Positions 32,641 to 43,557 of a stretch of 64,000 nt of DNA are shown piece after piece. A program made the translations under genes and the position numbers. The notes below the pieces were generated by a model. That model did no database searches and was not told where the DNA came from. It saw only the letters and a list, made by a program, of their open reading frames with translations. The DNA is from Symbiodinium natans (Eukaryota; Sar; Dinophyceae; Suessiales; Symbiodiniaceae): assembly GCA_905221605.1 (NCBI GenBank), contig CAJNDS010002104.1, positions 521,001 to 585,000 of the forward strand, read 5' to 3'. Within the stretch, counting starts at the first letter, position 1. The number at the start of each line of letters is the position of its first letter.

Positions 32641-33283
32641 AGGGATTGTGCCAGGATCTTGCGATAGAGGAGCCTCAGAAGCATCTAACAAATAGACAGA
32701 AAGACAGACAATCAGACAAACACAGATAGATTGATAGACAAATAGGCCAGATGACGAGAGAGATTGCTACGGAGAGAGACACCAGTAAAACATAGTAAAA
32801 CTGCATCGGGGACAGTGACAGAAGAGGGCACGCGAAGCAACGAAACAGGGATCAGGTCGCGCCTGCAAAGTGTGCGCTGGAATGCTTTGAAGTTGTGGGT
32901 TACCGCTACCTGTGCTCTCTACGCGATGGCTCCAGACCAGCACCCGGCAGGCACACACGAGCTGCCAGCATGCAAAAACGACAAGGGACCTAGGACGCCA
33001 TGACAGTGATCTGACATGACAGTTCGTGGCGAACAGCGACTATTGTGGACGTCGCTTGTCAAAGTGCTCGGAGCAAGCAAAAGTATCACATTCGCACACT
33101 CGTCCCTAGACTCATGCGGACCTCATGAATCTGCCCCAATTTCAGCCAAGATGCAGAAGCCCACGCGACTTGTCGGCGACCGGCATCTCGAAAACCCTGG
33201 CTACCTTGGCCATGGTCGAGACGATGTTTGCCCAGGCCTCCTGCGACGACGGATGGGTGCAAAGTTTGGACTTGGCTCTTGGG

Positions 33284-36200
33284 TCATAGCCGGGAGTCGG
33301 CACAGCACAAGAGCGGCAGATGCGGGTCCTTCGTGAGCAACATGGTTTCATGGCCTTCTGCCGCGCCGTTCCTTGCTGAAATCTGCTTGGTCCTGATCCA
33401 GAGACTATGTAAATACTCAAGCTGCCTCGACACCGACATCAACTCCCTGCTGGCGCTGAACTTGATTGCTTCGCCGATCATCTGAAGACCACGTGGGGAG
33501 AAGAAGTCACGGCAAACTGTGAAGTCATCTTGCTTCAGCCCGGAAGGCAGAATCTCCAGGATGGCCTTCTCAATCAAGCGGCGCACCACGCGTCCGGCAG
33601 ACAAGACCTGCGCTGCCTTCACAAGGGAGGCAGCCGCCTGCTTCTGAAGACGCAGGAACTGCTGGGGCTCTTGGAGGACTTGTGAGTTGTTCATGCTCTT
33701 TTGCCTTTCGAGGACCTCTTGCCAGGGGACCTTGCACTGGGAGTAGTCTTGCACAGCCCTACCATAGGCAAGCTTGGCCGCAGAGGCTTGCTCTTCGAGA
33801 TCCACAGCTGTGACAAGAGCAGACCTCATGTCCACCAATATTTCAGAGAGTCGCATTTGAAAGCTTTCAAGCTGATGCTCCTCTGCCAAAGCCAGAGACC
33901 CATCCACCGCGGATTGTAACTCATCCAAGCGCATTGTGTTTCCGACAATCAGGTCTCCCAAGACCTCCTGATGTCGTTGCACATCTGACATGTCTTCACT
34001 GAGGCGCGACTCGAAACTCTCCATCTCAAGGCGTAGCATCGTCATCTTGTCTTCCATGCCGTCCAAGACTCGTTGGTTCCCATCGAGAACAGCGGCCTGG
34101 ACGTCCTTGATTTCGGCAGTGAGCTTGGCCTGTGTTCGCTCAATTGCCTCTGTGGTGGACTTGTCCATGCTTTTCATCGCTGCTTCAATGCTGCCAACTT
34201 TGGAATCCAGCAGACGGCGTGAGTCCTCCAGACTCTTAAGCACGTCACTAGAAACCTTCCCCACGGCCTGATTGACTTGACTGGCCACTGCAGCAACAGA
34301 GCCCTTCAAGCTCTCTCCCATGTCTGACATTGCCTTCTTGATAGGTGTCGCCATGTCAGACATTTGATCCAAGCGCTGCTCGATCGCTTGTTGCATGCCC
34401 TGAATGTCCTTTCGAATGGCGTCTGTCTCGTTCTGCATGCCTCTTCTCAATTCATCGAAGCGCTGCTTCTGCTCATTGTCCGACAAGGCAGCCAAGAAGG
34501 CGGCCTGATCGGCGGCACGCCTGCCGATCAGCTCCAGCAAATTGCAAATGGAGAAATCGAAGAAGTCGCACCTGCAGGGTTTGCAGACACACATCACGCT
34601 TCGGAATGCGGCTTAGAAAGAGCCTAGGCTTGCGAGGGTGTAAGTCTTTATCAAGCGGCATTTCGTGGCAGTGGCACACGAATTCAAACAAAAGTAAAAC
34701 TCGAAAAGTTGGGAACTGGAACTGGACGATTCGTGGGTATTCAACCTACTCTTCGTTCAAGGCGTGAGGACTACGATTTTCGACTTTCATGGCAGTTTGT
34801 GTTGTCAGAGAATGTCAGAGATAGCACACCGCTGGGATGCTTCCAGCTAGGACTATGTGACTATGACTTCTATTTCAGAACCCCCCACAGGGCGTCTGCT
34901 CCACTTTGAGCTGCTCCAATCTCAGAACCCACTGCCCCCACAGTCTCCTTCAGGAAGTCGAGCTCAGCATGGAGTTTTTCGGTCCGTTCTTGCATGCGCG
35001 CTTTCTCAGACGCAGTAATCATTTCGCTGACGGCTTCGAAATGCTCCTGTGCATGCTGTTCATCTTCGAACTCTCCATCACCACCTCCGCCTTCGGAAAA
35101 GAACTCGACGCCACCGGCAGTGGATCCCACCACCTCTGACACAGCTTCGATGCCTTCTGCAATCGCATCTATCTTGCCATTTCCGAAGACGACGCCGAGA
35201 AACTTGCCGAATGGACCGGTGATAGAAGCCACAGTTTCGATGATGCCCCATACGGAAAAGGGAGGGTTTCTTGCTTCCGCAGCCTTCTGTGCAAGCTCGA
35301 CTTTTGCTTCAGCCATGTCCTCTGCAAGCCTCAAACTTGCACGTTTCTTCTGGTCTGCATCCTGCAGCTTTGCATCCTTTGCCTTCATTGCCATCTCTCC
35401 CTTCATCCTGGCAATGTGAGTCTGAGCAGACTGCAGCCAGACGCCGAATGTATGGCAACTGGCCTGGACCCTGCCCTGCTGTTCACCACACTGGGCGATT
35501 TCATACTCTCGGGTGATATTGCAGGACCCAGGGAAAGTGAGTTTGTGACTTGGATGGTAGATGCCACCCTGCTCCTGCAAATGCCAGTCCATGAACCAAG
35601 GGCACAGCGTCACAATGTACGCTGCCTCTTCGTCTGACCTGCCATGCTGTCGAGTGTCCAGATCCTTCACATGCGTGTCATAGCCCTCGTCACTCGAGAA
35701 ATTGGAGCCGGTGAAGAGCTCACAGCCACCATCTTTGCAGCTGTAGCCGCTGCAGATCGTCAGAGACTCACACATCTTCTCAGCCCTCGATGCATCCAGC
35801 ATGCCGGACAAGACCATCCCCTGGTGCCGCATAGAGGGTTTCTTCGACCAGGCGCGCTTACAAACGTCTGCGAAGGACTTCCAACTTTGCACCGTGTGTG
35901 TGTATCTCTTCGCCTCTGGCTTGTTTTTGAAGGCCTCCCAAAGCTGCTTCCACAGCTTATCCTTCATAGCCCTCCGCGTTGCCAGCAGGTGTCTGTGGAC
36001 GGGAAAAGCCTTCTCCTCGTCTGTGAGCTGTTTGTCCCTGTAGTGCTTGGCCCAGGTTCCGTCTACCCAATCCTGCGAGTAGGTCCAAAGGTCTTTGGAC
36101 TCTTGTGTAGGGAACCTGTTGCCTGCCTTCCTGTCCTTTTCTGATTGTTTCCTTCTCTCGTCTTCCCAGAACTTTTTCAGCTCGTTTGCTACTTTCTCGT

Positions 36201-36476
36201 TGTGGATATTCCTCTCATGGTCAATCAGGTCCTTCTCGTGCTGCGTGTTCTCAAGTTCGAAGAAAGCGGTTTTTGAGAGCGAACCGATGAGAACTGAGTG
36301 ATGGGCTTGCCATGTGAGCTGGCACGCATCTACCAAGATCGGCTTCGAGAAGCTGTCAGCCATGGGGTCCAAGACTGTCTTGCAATCAGCCTGGGTTGCT
36401 GTCAAGTTGTAAAGTTGAATCTACCCACTGCAATAAGCAAACAGCCTTTTGTTTACTGTATAACACACATTGTATG

Positions 36477-36507
<31 letters not shown>

Positions 36508-36536
36508 TTATGTATGTATGTGTGTATGTATGTATG

Positions 36537-36575
<39 letters not shown>

Positions 36576-37094
36576 ACACCCACACTATCGTAACTTAGAT
36601 GAAGCTCCTCAACAGAACCCAGCAACATCTGCAGGCGCCGCGTTCTCACGGCACAGCCTGAGCTGCACCTGTTTGAAAGCGGCTGCCTGCCAAAGTTCAT
36701 GCTCAATCCACGATGCCATAGTCGCTTGCTCAATCATAGCCTTGTAAGACACGAGAATCACATCAGAGATCTTCAGAGACTCGCGCAGCTCGTTGTAGAA
36801 AGAATTACGCGTGGCCGTGGTAAGCCCCGCGAAACGTGTCGGCGTTGTGACCTCGCCGGATGTCGCTACCACAAGACTTAGCTTTGCGTCATCCACCACC
36901 TTGACTGCATCGATGGATGGGGGCCTGGCCATGCAGTCCGGATGCCATGAGGGAGTCACCAAAGGCGACGCCTGAATGCTTTTGTTCGCTGCTTGGCCGG
37001 CAACAGCATCGCCGCCTTGCGACACTTTGAAAGTCAAAGCACAGGGCATCAGGCCACATGCGATAACCCACGTCTGCCACAGGGATTGCTTCAT
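33284..37094 (-). CDS. Secreted coiled-coil protein, three or more exons, unknown family
   Basis: ATG at 37094 begins MKQSLWQTWVIACGLMPCAL, a good signal peptide. Exon 1 runs to about 36611. Exon 2 (about 34888-36398) has about 500 codons with basic and Cys-containing parts, a Lys/Glu helix, a hydrophobic segment (WGIIETVASITGPFGKFLG) and a Gly/Glu-rich linker. Exon 3 (about 33284-34583) is a long heptad coiled coil (for example LDQMSDMATPIKKAMSDMGE) with almost no Cys. The intron between exons 1 and 2 holds a CATA microsatellite. Order and strand fit one gene. The exon 2/3 junction has a run of six G, so the exact splice is ambiguous, and the 3' end (33284 or a further exon) is uncertain. 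I do not recognise the family. It might continue into the DUF4215 locus downstream. Confidence 0.6.
36465..36572. repeat. (TATG)n/(TA)n microsatellite in an intron
   Basis: TGTA/TATG tetranucleotides turning to TA dinucleotides. Confidence 0.95.
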
Positions 37095-37498
37095 TGCGTG
37101 GATCCAGAAATCGTGTGCTCTTTTCCTTGATGCAACAAGGCTCACAAAGGTCAAACAGCATCAGCAAGCTCATCTTCTGGAAATATTCATCAATCTTGCA
37201 GAAGCGATTGCCTACTTCTCCCGTACCCGCAGCACCTTTTTTGCAGCACGGTCTTGAACGGTCGAGGCGAGATGGAAGTTTCAGAAAATACGGGGATGGA
37301 TCCTGAGTGGCGGGATCCTCAATACAGACCCCCCAGTTCTTTGTGAAACCCAGGTGTACTCCTGTCCGATTCATGATGATCGGAAGGTTAAGACGGGCTG
37401 AGCGGCTCAGGAAGTTGAAATTTTTAAGTCAAGAAGCAACTGAGATCCGTAGCGAATGATATCCGCCGACCCCGCCGGGGCGGCGAAGGGTTTCCGGG

Positions 37499-37740
37499 AG
37501 TGTTTCCGTCCTCGCCCTCTGCCTCCCCGCTCTCCCCGCCCCCCCACCCCCCCCCCACTGCCTCCCCCACCTCCCCCCCTTCCCATCCGCCTCTCCCACC
37601 CTAAGTCGAAGCATGTAAAGGGCTCAAATGCTCAATTTAGTTTAACCTCTCCCCTCCCCCCCTCCCCCCTCCCTCTCCCCTCCTCCCATCCCCTCCTCCC
37701 ATCCCCTCCTCCCATCCCCTCCTCCCATCCCCTCCTCCCC
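37499..37740. repeat. C-rich low-complexity tract with 13-bp tandem unit
   Basis: C/T-rich stretch ending in about five copies of CCCCTCCTCCCAT (37675-37735). Open frames rich in Pro or Gly/Arg here are artefacts. Confidence 0.9.
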
Positions 37741-38110
37741 CGAATACGAAATTACGAAGCCAGGCCTCCCCCGAAAACTAAATTACGAAGCCAGGTCTCC
37801 CTTGAATATTAAACTGGGAAGCCCGGCTTCCCCGAATACTAAATTTCGAAGCCGGGCCTCCTCCGAATACTAAATTACGAAGCCAGGCCGAATATTAAAT
37901 TACGAAGCCGGGCTTCCCCCGAATGCTAAATTACGATGCCGGGCCTGCCAGGCCTCCCCGAATACTAAATTACGAAGCCGGGGCTCCCTTGAATACTAGA
38001 TTACGTAGCCGGGCTTCTCCCGAATACTAAATTACGAAGCCGGGCCTTCCCCGAATACTAAATTACAAAGCCGGGCCTTCCCGAATAGTAAATTACGCAG
38101 CCGGGCTCCC
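37741..38110. repeat. Tandem repeat, unit about 32 bp (CGAATACTAAATTACGAAGC)
   Basis: About eleven copies of 'cgaatactaaattacgaagc' plus 'cgggcctcccc', some truncated. It lies where the missing C-terminal exons of the upstream alpha/beta-hydrolase would be expected. Confidence 0.9.
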
Positions 38111-38124
38111 CGGCTCTGGGCCAT

Positions 38125-38146
38125 CTTGAGCCAAATAAATGGCGGG
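38125..38146 (-). other. Degenerate spliced-leader-like sequence
   Basis: Minus strand reads CCATTTATTTGGCTCAAG, i.e. the 3' end of the dinoflagellate spliced leader (CCATTTTGGCTCAAG) with a 2-nt insertion. An ATG follows directly. Could be a relic of a recycled trans-spliced mRNA, or chance. Confidence 0.35.
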
Positions 38147-38282
38147 TTTTTTTGCAACCCTTCCAATACTACCTTTTATACAAACTGCAGCTCCGCACCC
38201 TAAACCCTAAACCCTGACAGTTGACCCAGAGCCGGCTAGCTGCGGCTAGCTTCTACGGCTGCTACAATAAGGCTGCGAAGAC

Positions 38283-39133
38283 ATGCCAAGCATTGCCACA
38301 CGAGTGGGGTGCCTCCCAGCTCCTCGCTGTCTGCGTAGCACAGGTCCAACACACCACCAGTTGACACGACGGCCGCGGCGGGTGAGGAGTTTGCAGCTTG
38401 CAGCTGCGACCACAACGCCAAGTGGCCGCCTGCAGGCTTCTTAAATGATCTTAAATGCGTGAACTCATGCCCGAGCTCATGGCGGAAGCCGACACACGGT
38501 CATGAAGTCAATAGAGTCTGCAGTCTGCACCTGCAGAATGGCCCACCACCGCGAATGGCAGAGCACCGTCCAGTGGCAGCCTGTCAGCGCGCTGAAGCTC
38601 CGACAGATCTTTAGGGATCTCTACGATGCCATACTTCAACTCTTTTCGTCAGTCCCTTCAGAAGAAGCCTCCCCGATTCCAGCAGCCCGAGTCCCGCGGA
38701 GACGTCGCTCAGTGTGGAGTTGGCATCCTGTCAACTTCGCCCTACAACGCCCCCTCGAAGATGCACTGTTGGCTTGGCCTCAGGCTCACCTTCCACGTCG
38801 GGCTCCCCACGCGTCGGTACTCAAGGTTGAGCGCGGCATAGTCTCTTTGGACCACATCACGCGCCAGGTCCGTCATCAGGTCTTTGCCTGTAAGACTCAC
38901 TGTGAGCAGAGAATGCCGGGCCTGAAACATCTTGACACTGAATTTAACCCAGATGAGTGGCCATACTGCGCCAGCCAAAAGCCGCCATGAATCAGCACGA
39001 CGACTCCTTTGGGCTTTCCTGATGGTAACCACAGCTCCGCCACCTGCTCTGCCTGCCGGCCGTACTTGAATACCTGCGCAGGGGTCGCTCTGCGCCAGAA
39101 CTCCACCAAAGCATTGAACTCCCCACCTGCGGC
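38283..39133 (-). CDS. Alpha/beta-hydrolase (kynurenine-formamidase-like), C-terminus missing
   Basis: Four exons: about 39133-38950, 38887-38790, 38597-38531 and 38429-38283. Exon 1 has the oxyanion motif HGGFW (VVVLIHGGFWLAQYGHS). Exon 2 reads LARDVVQRDYAALNLEYRRV. Exons 3 and 4 join to give the nucleophile elbow AVVGHSAGGHLALWSQLQ with catalytic Ser. Known: HGGxW plus GHSAGG defines the esterase/kynurenine formamidase branch of the alpha/beta-hydrolase fold; the catalytic Asp and His come later. After ...GGTPLVWQCLA (38283) I find no further exon; a telomeric fragment and a 32-bp tandem repeat follow. So the gene is either truncated or its last exons lie beyond the repeat. The start codon is unassigned; the frame stays open upstream to about 39240. 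Confidence 0.75.
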
Positions 39134-39875
39134 TTCCCACTGGAGATGCCCCTGGCAACCTCCGGCGGCAGGGTGAGCAGCGCGGCTGCACGCAGACCAT
39201 CCTTGACTTAGTGGCTGAGGCTTGGATTTCTTGTGACCTTGCCCGACGTACGTGGGGCTTCAGATCTTATTGCTACATACCTGAGGGATAAAGGCTACGG
39301 TATAGGCAGGCACACTTGAAAGGGGCACTATGAGACTGTGGCCGAGGCCCAAAGTTTCTTCTGCCAAGTCTCACGACGTCCACAGAAGCCGGCAGGGTCG
39401 AGACGGCGCCAAGCAAGAAAGACTCCTGCTGAGGAAGTTGCAAATTGCACGCCTCCGCTCTCTACTGACTGACTTCTTCCGATGAAGCGCGCAGTAGGTG
39501 AAGGTGTTCGTGGCCCTGGTTTGGCATCTGCGATGGGCCAGAAAGGGAGTGGGATGATTGACATTATTAGCATACTTGTTTGCTCACCCCTGGGGGAGAG
39601 CGTGCTGGTTCGCAACTTACGCTCTGAGACGCTAGACGCTGGTTGAAGTCAAGGACCCGTCATTCGTCCCTTCCAGATTCCGTTCACACACACCCACACA
39701 CACATACACACATCACATCTTTTCCGCAGGGCGATGCCATGTGGTCAGGGGGCATCTCCTCATCCAGGGTTCGCGCGTCCCCGTAGCAACATCGAAGGCG
39801 ATATACTTCTTGTCGATGGATCCAGCATTGCTCACGTTCATTGGCACCTAGAGGCAGGCTTTCGCCTCTGGTGCT

Positions 39876-41714
39876 TCAGCGGCTTGAGGGGTCTAGGCTG
39901 CTTTCCAGATTAAACGGGGGAGCCTCCCCTTGCGCATCCTCCTGCGCATCCCAGGAAAAGCTCGGAAGGACGATTCGGTGTTCGGGATCCTGTTCCCCAT
40001 CGGCATAAACGTACTCCGAAACATCGAGCTCAGCCGGGAGCTCCATCTCCAGCAGATACCGCTTCAGTGCCACCAGCTCCCTGCGCTCAAAAACTCGGTG
40101 CGGCTCGTCTGCCAGCTGTCGGCCCTCTTGGAGGAGTTTGCGGCAAGCATCCTGGTACCGCTCGGAACGGTAATTAAGTTTGGGGCAGAGCCACTGGAGA
40201 AAGTCATCATCCGTGAGTTCGGCTTGTTGGGCAGGCGTAAAGGCCTCCCACTGCAAGTATTCCAGAAACAGCACACGGAGAGTCGCCACTTCGGGCACTT
40301 CGTCCTGGCGCAGCAGCTCGCAGTCGTCGGCGCTCGGCACGGGTGCTTGCAACCTCTTCTGAAGCATTCGGAGAAGGACCAGGTCATCTTGCTGGGCTCG
40401 CGAGGAGATCCCCAACATCCTGCAAATCATCCGCCGCTCCTTTGCGGCGAGGGGCGTGAGCAAGTCTTCGCGCTTTGGCATGGCATGGCCCAACCTGTCT
40501 CCATAGGCGCAGAGGAGGCCTGTCAAGACTGAGTCGTAGTGCTCAAGTCCTTGCGATGTCAGTGCACGCTTTACTTCTTCCTGCAAACGCGTTCGCTTCG
40601 AAGATTCCTCCGAGACGAAGATGTGCTGCCAAATCTTCGGTGCTGCATGTACTAGGGATACGGTGGACTTACGCAGGGCCTGAACCCAGGCTTGCACCTC
40701 TTCCACCTCAGCGTTCTCTTTAAACACCTTTGATCTCGCTCGTAGAAACCGGCTGGTCTCGTGCCACAAGTCCGAGGGCGGCAAGCCCATGAACTGCCGC
40801 TTCGCAAAGGGCAGCTGCACCTGAACAAAAAGCTCGACATTGTTGTGGAGGAAGAGGAGGAGGCGGCAAACAAGGCCGTACCAGTCCGATGTCTCGAAGT
40901 CATGCCCGACCTGTGCGAGCAGCAAGCGTATGCTGAGCTCTCGTTCCACGGCGTGAGGGCTGGTCGGGTTGCGCCAGTCCACCAGAGGTTGTTCTTCAAG
41001 GCCTTTTTGTCCTCTCTCTCGGAAACGGAGATATTTCGGCCACAGGCCTTGCAAGATCTGGAATTGCCGCGTCTCTTCCGGCCAATCACCTGGCCGATAC
41101 ATCGTCCGCTCCTCAGACTCGGAGGATTCCTCCGACATCTCGCACGTGGATGGCTTGTCTTGATCCCTGTTCTTGTTCTTGGAGCTCGGTCTAGCAAAGA
41201 TATGGGACGATGAGCATGTTGCAGCGGCTGCGCGGTAAAGCGCCCCTGAAGGTCGAGCCCAGGCAGGTGTGCCGAGGCTTGCGCTGAAATCCTCCTCATG
41301 CACGGGAAGCTGCGATGCCGGCTGCCCCACGCTCCAGCTGAGCAGTTCCTGAACCAACCTTCGGTTCCAGGCTTCGCGGGCTTGCCAGAGCCGCAAGAAG
41401 CGCCGAAGGGTGGCCAAGTCTCCGATTCCATTCAGAGTCGCCTCCTCATCTGCCTGTTCCAAATCCTTCGCCTCCAGCTCCTCAGCTGGCTTTGCCTCAG
41501 CTGCCTCAGCTGCCTCAGCTGGCTCGGCCGAATGCTCTGGCGCTTCGTGGGCGTCTGTAGGCAGAGGGTCCTCCTGTGGAGGCTCCCCCTCCGTAGTTTG
41601 TGGCTGGAGCACACAGGGCAGGTCCGCGACTTCCAGCATGCCGAGTGGTTCCGGAACGCAAAGCCTGCGCTTGCTTCGCGGCTCCTCTCCATGGCGCCTC
41701 AGGCGTTTCGGCAT
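39876..41714 (-). CDS. Intronless 612-codon protein, unknown function
   Basis: ATG at 41714, TGA/stop at 39876, no interruption. The N-terminus is basic with two clusters, PKRLRRHGEEPRSKRRLC, typical of a nuclear localisation signal. An acidic Ala/Glu-rich stretch (EPAEAAEAAEAKPAEELEAK) and an acidic Ser stretch (MSEESSESEERTM) follow. The remainder is mainly helical with many Trp, Leu and Arg residues (WPKYLRFRERGQKG, SDWYGLVCRLLLFLHNN, CRMLGISSRAQQDDLVLLRM). No catalytic motif recognised. Being uninterrupted in a region where other genes have introns every 50-150 nt is unusual and would fit an origin from a processed mRNA. No poly(A) or spliced-leader remnant is visible next to it. Real coding status is likely from length and composition. 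Confidence 0.75.
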   Translation of the reverse strand: MPKRLRRHGEEPRSKRRLCVPEPLGMLEVADLPCVLQPQTTEGEPPQEDPLPTDAHEAPEHSAEPAEAAEAAEAKPAEELEAKDLEQADEEATLNGIGDLATLRRFLRLWQAREAWNRRLVQELLSWSVGQPASQLPVHEEDFSASLGTPAWARPSGALYRAAAATCSSSHIFARPSSKNKNRDQDKPSTCEMSEESSESEERTMYRPGDWPEETRQFQILQGLWPKYLRFRERGQKGLEEQPLVDWRNPTSPHAVERELSIRLLLAQVGHDFETSDWYGLVCRLLLFLHNNVELFVQVQLPFAKRQFMGLPPSDLWHETSRFLRARSKVFKENAEVEEVQAWVQALRKSTVSLVHAAPKIWQHIFVSEESSKRTRLQEEVKRALTSQGLEHYDSVLTGLLCAYGDRLGHAMPKREDLLTPLAAKERRMICRMLGISSRAQQDDLVLLRMLQKRLQAPVPSADDCELLRQDEVPEVATLRVLFLEYLQWEAFTPAQQAELTDDDFLQWLCPKLNYRSERYQDACRKLLQEGRQLADEPHRVFERRELVALKRYLLEMELPAELDVSEYVYADGEQDPEHRIVLPSFSWDAQEDAQGEAPPFNLESSLDPSSR

Positions 41715-42924
41715 ATCAAGCTTCGGACTTATCTACAGATTCACAAGCCTCCAGGCTTTCAAGCCCTCAAGCCTCCAAGCTCTAAACCGACATGGCGATG
41801 GTCAAAACTGCATAAGCGGCCACCATGTCAAAGTCGGGCAACTCTACCCACTGATACGTGCACTCGCTCGCCGAATGGAATGGCTATCTACACCCTCTCC
41901 CGCGCCTGCCTAGTAGTATGCCCCAGCCGGGTCGCATACCATAAGCGTCGGAAGACTACAAAGGCGGCAATTCCGGGATTCTAGCATATGCTCACCAACA
42001 GAACCTACATGGATGAAAAGCCTGGCAATGCTCTGTTGCAAGGCCGGTCCACGACAACTGTCGACGCCATTGATGGAAAACAAGCACATGCGAGTCTGCA
42101 CCTCATGTTTGCCATGTAACGGCCGAAGCATCGCAAGCATCGCGTGAGCGTTTTCATGCAGTTGCATACACTTCTTCGCAGTCATCTGGGTTGTAGCCCC
42201 ATTTCGGGCTGCGTTGTGCGACCTTACTTGAAGTAACCCGCGTTCTCCGAAGAGTAAGCTCTGAAGTAGAGCTCAATTCTGGAAATGGAAGTAGCCCTGC
42301 TTCGCACAGTCTCTAAACTTTCAGATCGCATGGCGAACAGAAACGCACAAGCACAACATGATCACCACACTAGCTAAACAAACACACCGGACTGCTGGGC
42401 CCTCCCATCAAAGCTTGTCTCTCATCTGGCCTCTTGAGACCTCGCAGGCCCCTCGCTTGGATCGGCAAAGCTTACCGTACGCGCCCTTGAGGGCGCAAAG
42501 GGTGCTGATGTGCTTTGATGAAGCTGACTACTAACCCTAAGCCCTAAACTCTAAACCCTAAACCCTAAACAGCTTCGAGGGCTAAGGGTGCTGCGGCCCC
42601 AGGGTGAAACTGGGATGTGCTGTCAGTGGCATGGGGCGATGTTGACACCCACCTGGCCCACCTCCTCATGACAGGGTTCTCGTGAACTTTCTCCAGGAGC
42701 CCTTTTAGAGCGGAGAAATCCTGAAGGCGTTAGATAGACATGTATATCAATCTTTGCCGCATGGAGGCAACCCTGGCCGAGACTGAAAAACGTGCATGCT
42801 TGGAGGAATAAAATTCCGAATAAATGCCTTTCGGTCGCCTTCATTCGGCATAGAAGCTCTCCTCTGATACCAGCAACTACTTCATGTGACTCATCAGCTC
42901 ATCTCGCACAAAGCTTGTTACCTC
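41715..42924. other. Intergenic, nothing recognised
   Basis: No supported exon. A short telomeric run lies at 42530-42572. Confidence 0.4.
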
Positions 42925-43063
42925 AGCCATGGCCATGGCCCTGCATGCAGTAGGCACTAAGCAGGTTGAATGCTGTTGTCCAATAGCGTGTTCGAAGCGC
43001 TCTAGCTTGCTCTGAGGCCATACAGCCTCCGCAGCCCTGCCGATAACAGCCACTTCGTGCTGC
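42925..43063 (-). CDS. Candidate exon, unknown family
   Basis: Frame LLQHEVAVIGRAAEAVWPQS, then KLERFEHAIGQQHSTCL, then VPTACRAMAMAE, ending at GTAACA (good 5' splice). Upstream limit unclear. A second candidate (TREEGASFVAENEPCLLK before GTCATT) lies at 43318-43380. Confidence 0.4.
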
Positions 43064-43205
43064 AGCAAGCTGCGGTGGATCCGGCACCGTCTGAAGCTCT
43101 TAGCATCATCGTATCCTCAGCATCAGGGCCACATACCATGGAGGACACAAACTAAAACCGCTGACGCACGGATCGCCCACTACGGGCCCACTCTACCTCA
43201 ATGAC

Positions 43206-43309
43206 TTGGGCTGTTCCCCTTTTGCTACTAACAGTCCTTACAAGCGATTATAGCAGGGGGTACTATAATCCCTACTAAGGACTGTTAGTACAAGGGGGAA
43301 CAGCCCAAA
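43206..43309. mobile_element. Foldback MITE, about 104 bp
   Basis: Almost the whole element is one inverted repeat: TTGGGCTGTTCCCC and TACTAACAGTCCTTA on the left match CTAAGGACTGTTAGTA and GGGGGAACAGCCCAA on the right, around a short centre. It is flanked by TCAATGAC on both sides (43198-43205 and 43310-43317), an 8-bp target duplication, as in hAT-type elements. Confidence 0.8.
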
Positions 43310-43557
43310 TCAATGACCTTCAGCAGGCAAGGTTCATTCTCTGCGACGAAGCTTGCGCCTTCCTCGCGAGTTTTCTTGCAGAACGAGACTCTGATCATCA
43401 GCAGATGTCAGCAGCATCTCTCATAATCAGGGTTATCGTGCAAAACCTGTAGACCAAAGTGCGAAAGAACTGTGGCCTGTGATCTCCTCAACCCTGGTTT
43501 GACACTTCGAGCTCACCTACCCACTTCATCCCACTTCATGAGCGCCAAGTCTTTGGA

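Noticed and set aside
36889-37374. Cys-containing minus-strand frame starting MNRTGVHLGFTKN
   Set aside because: Overlaps the signal-peptide exon in another frame and does not join to any downstream exon in phase. The signal-peptide frame continues into strong coding sequence.
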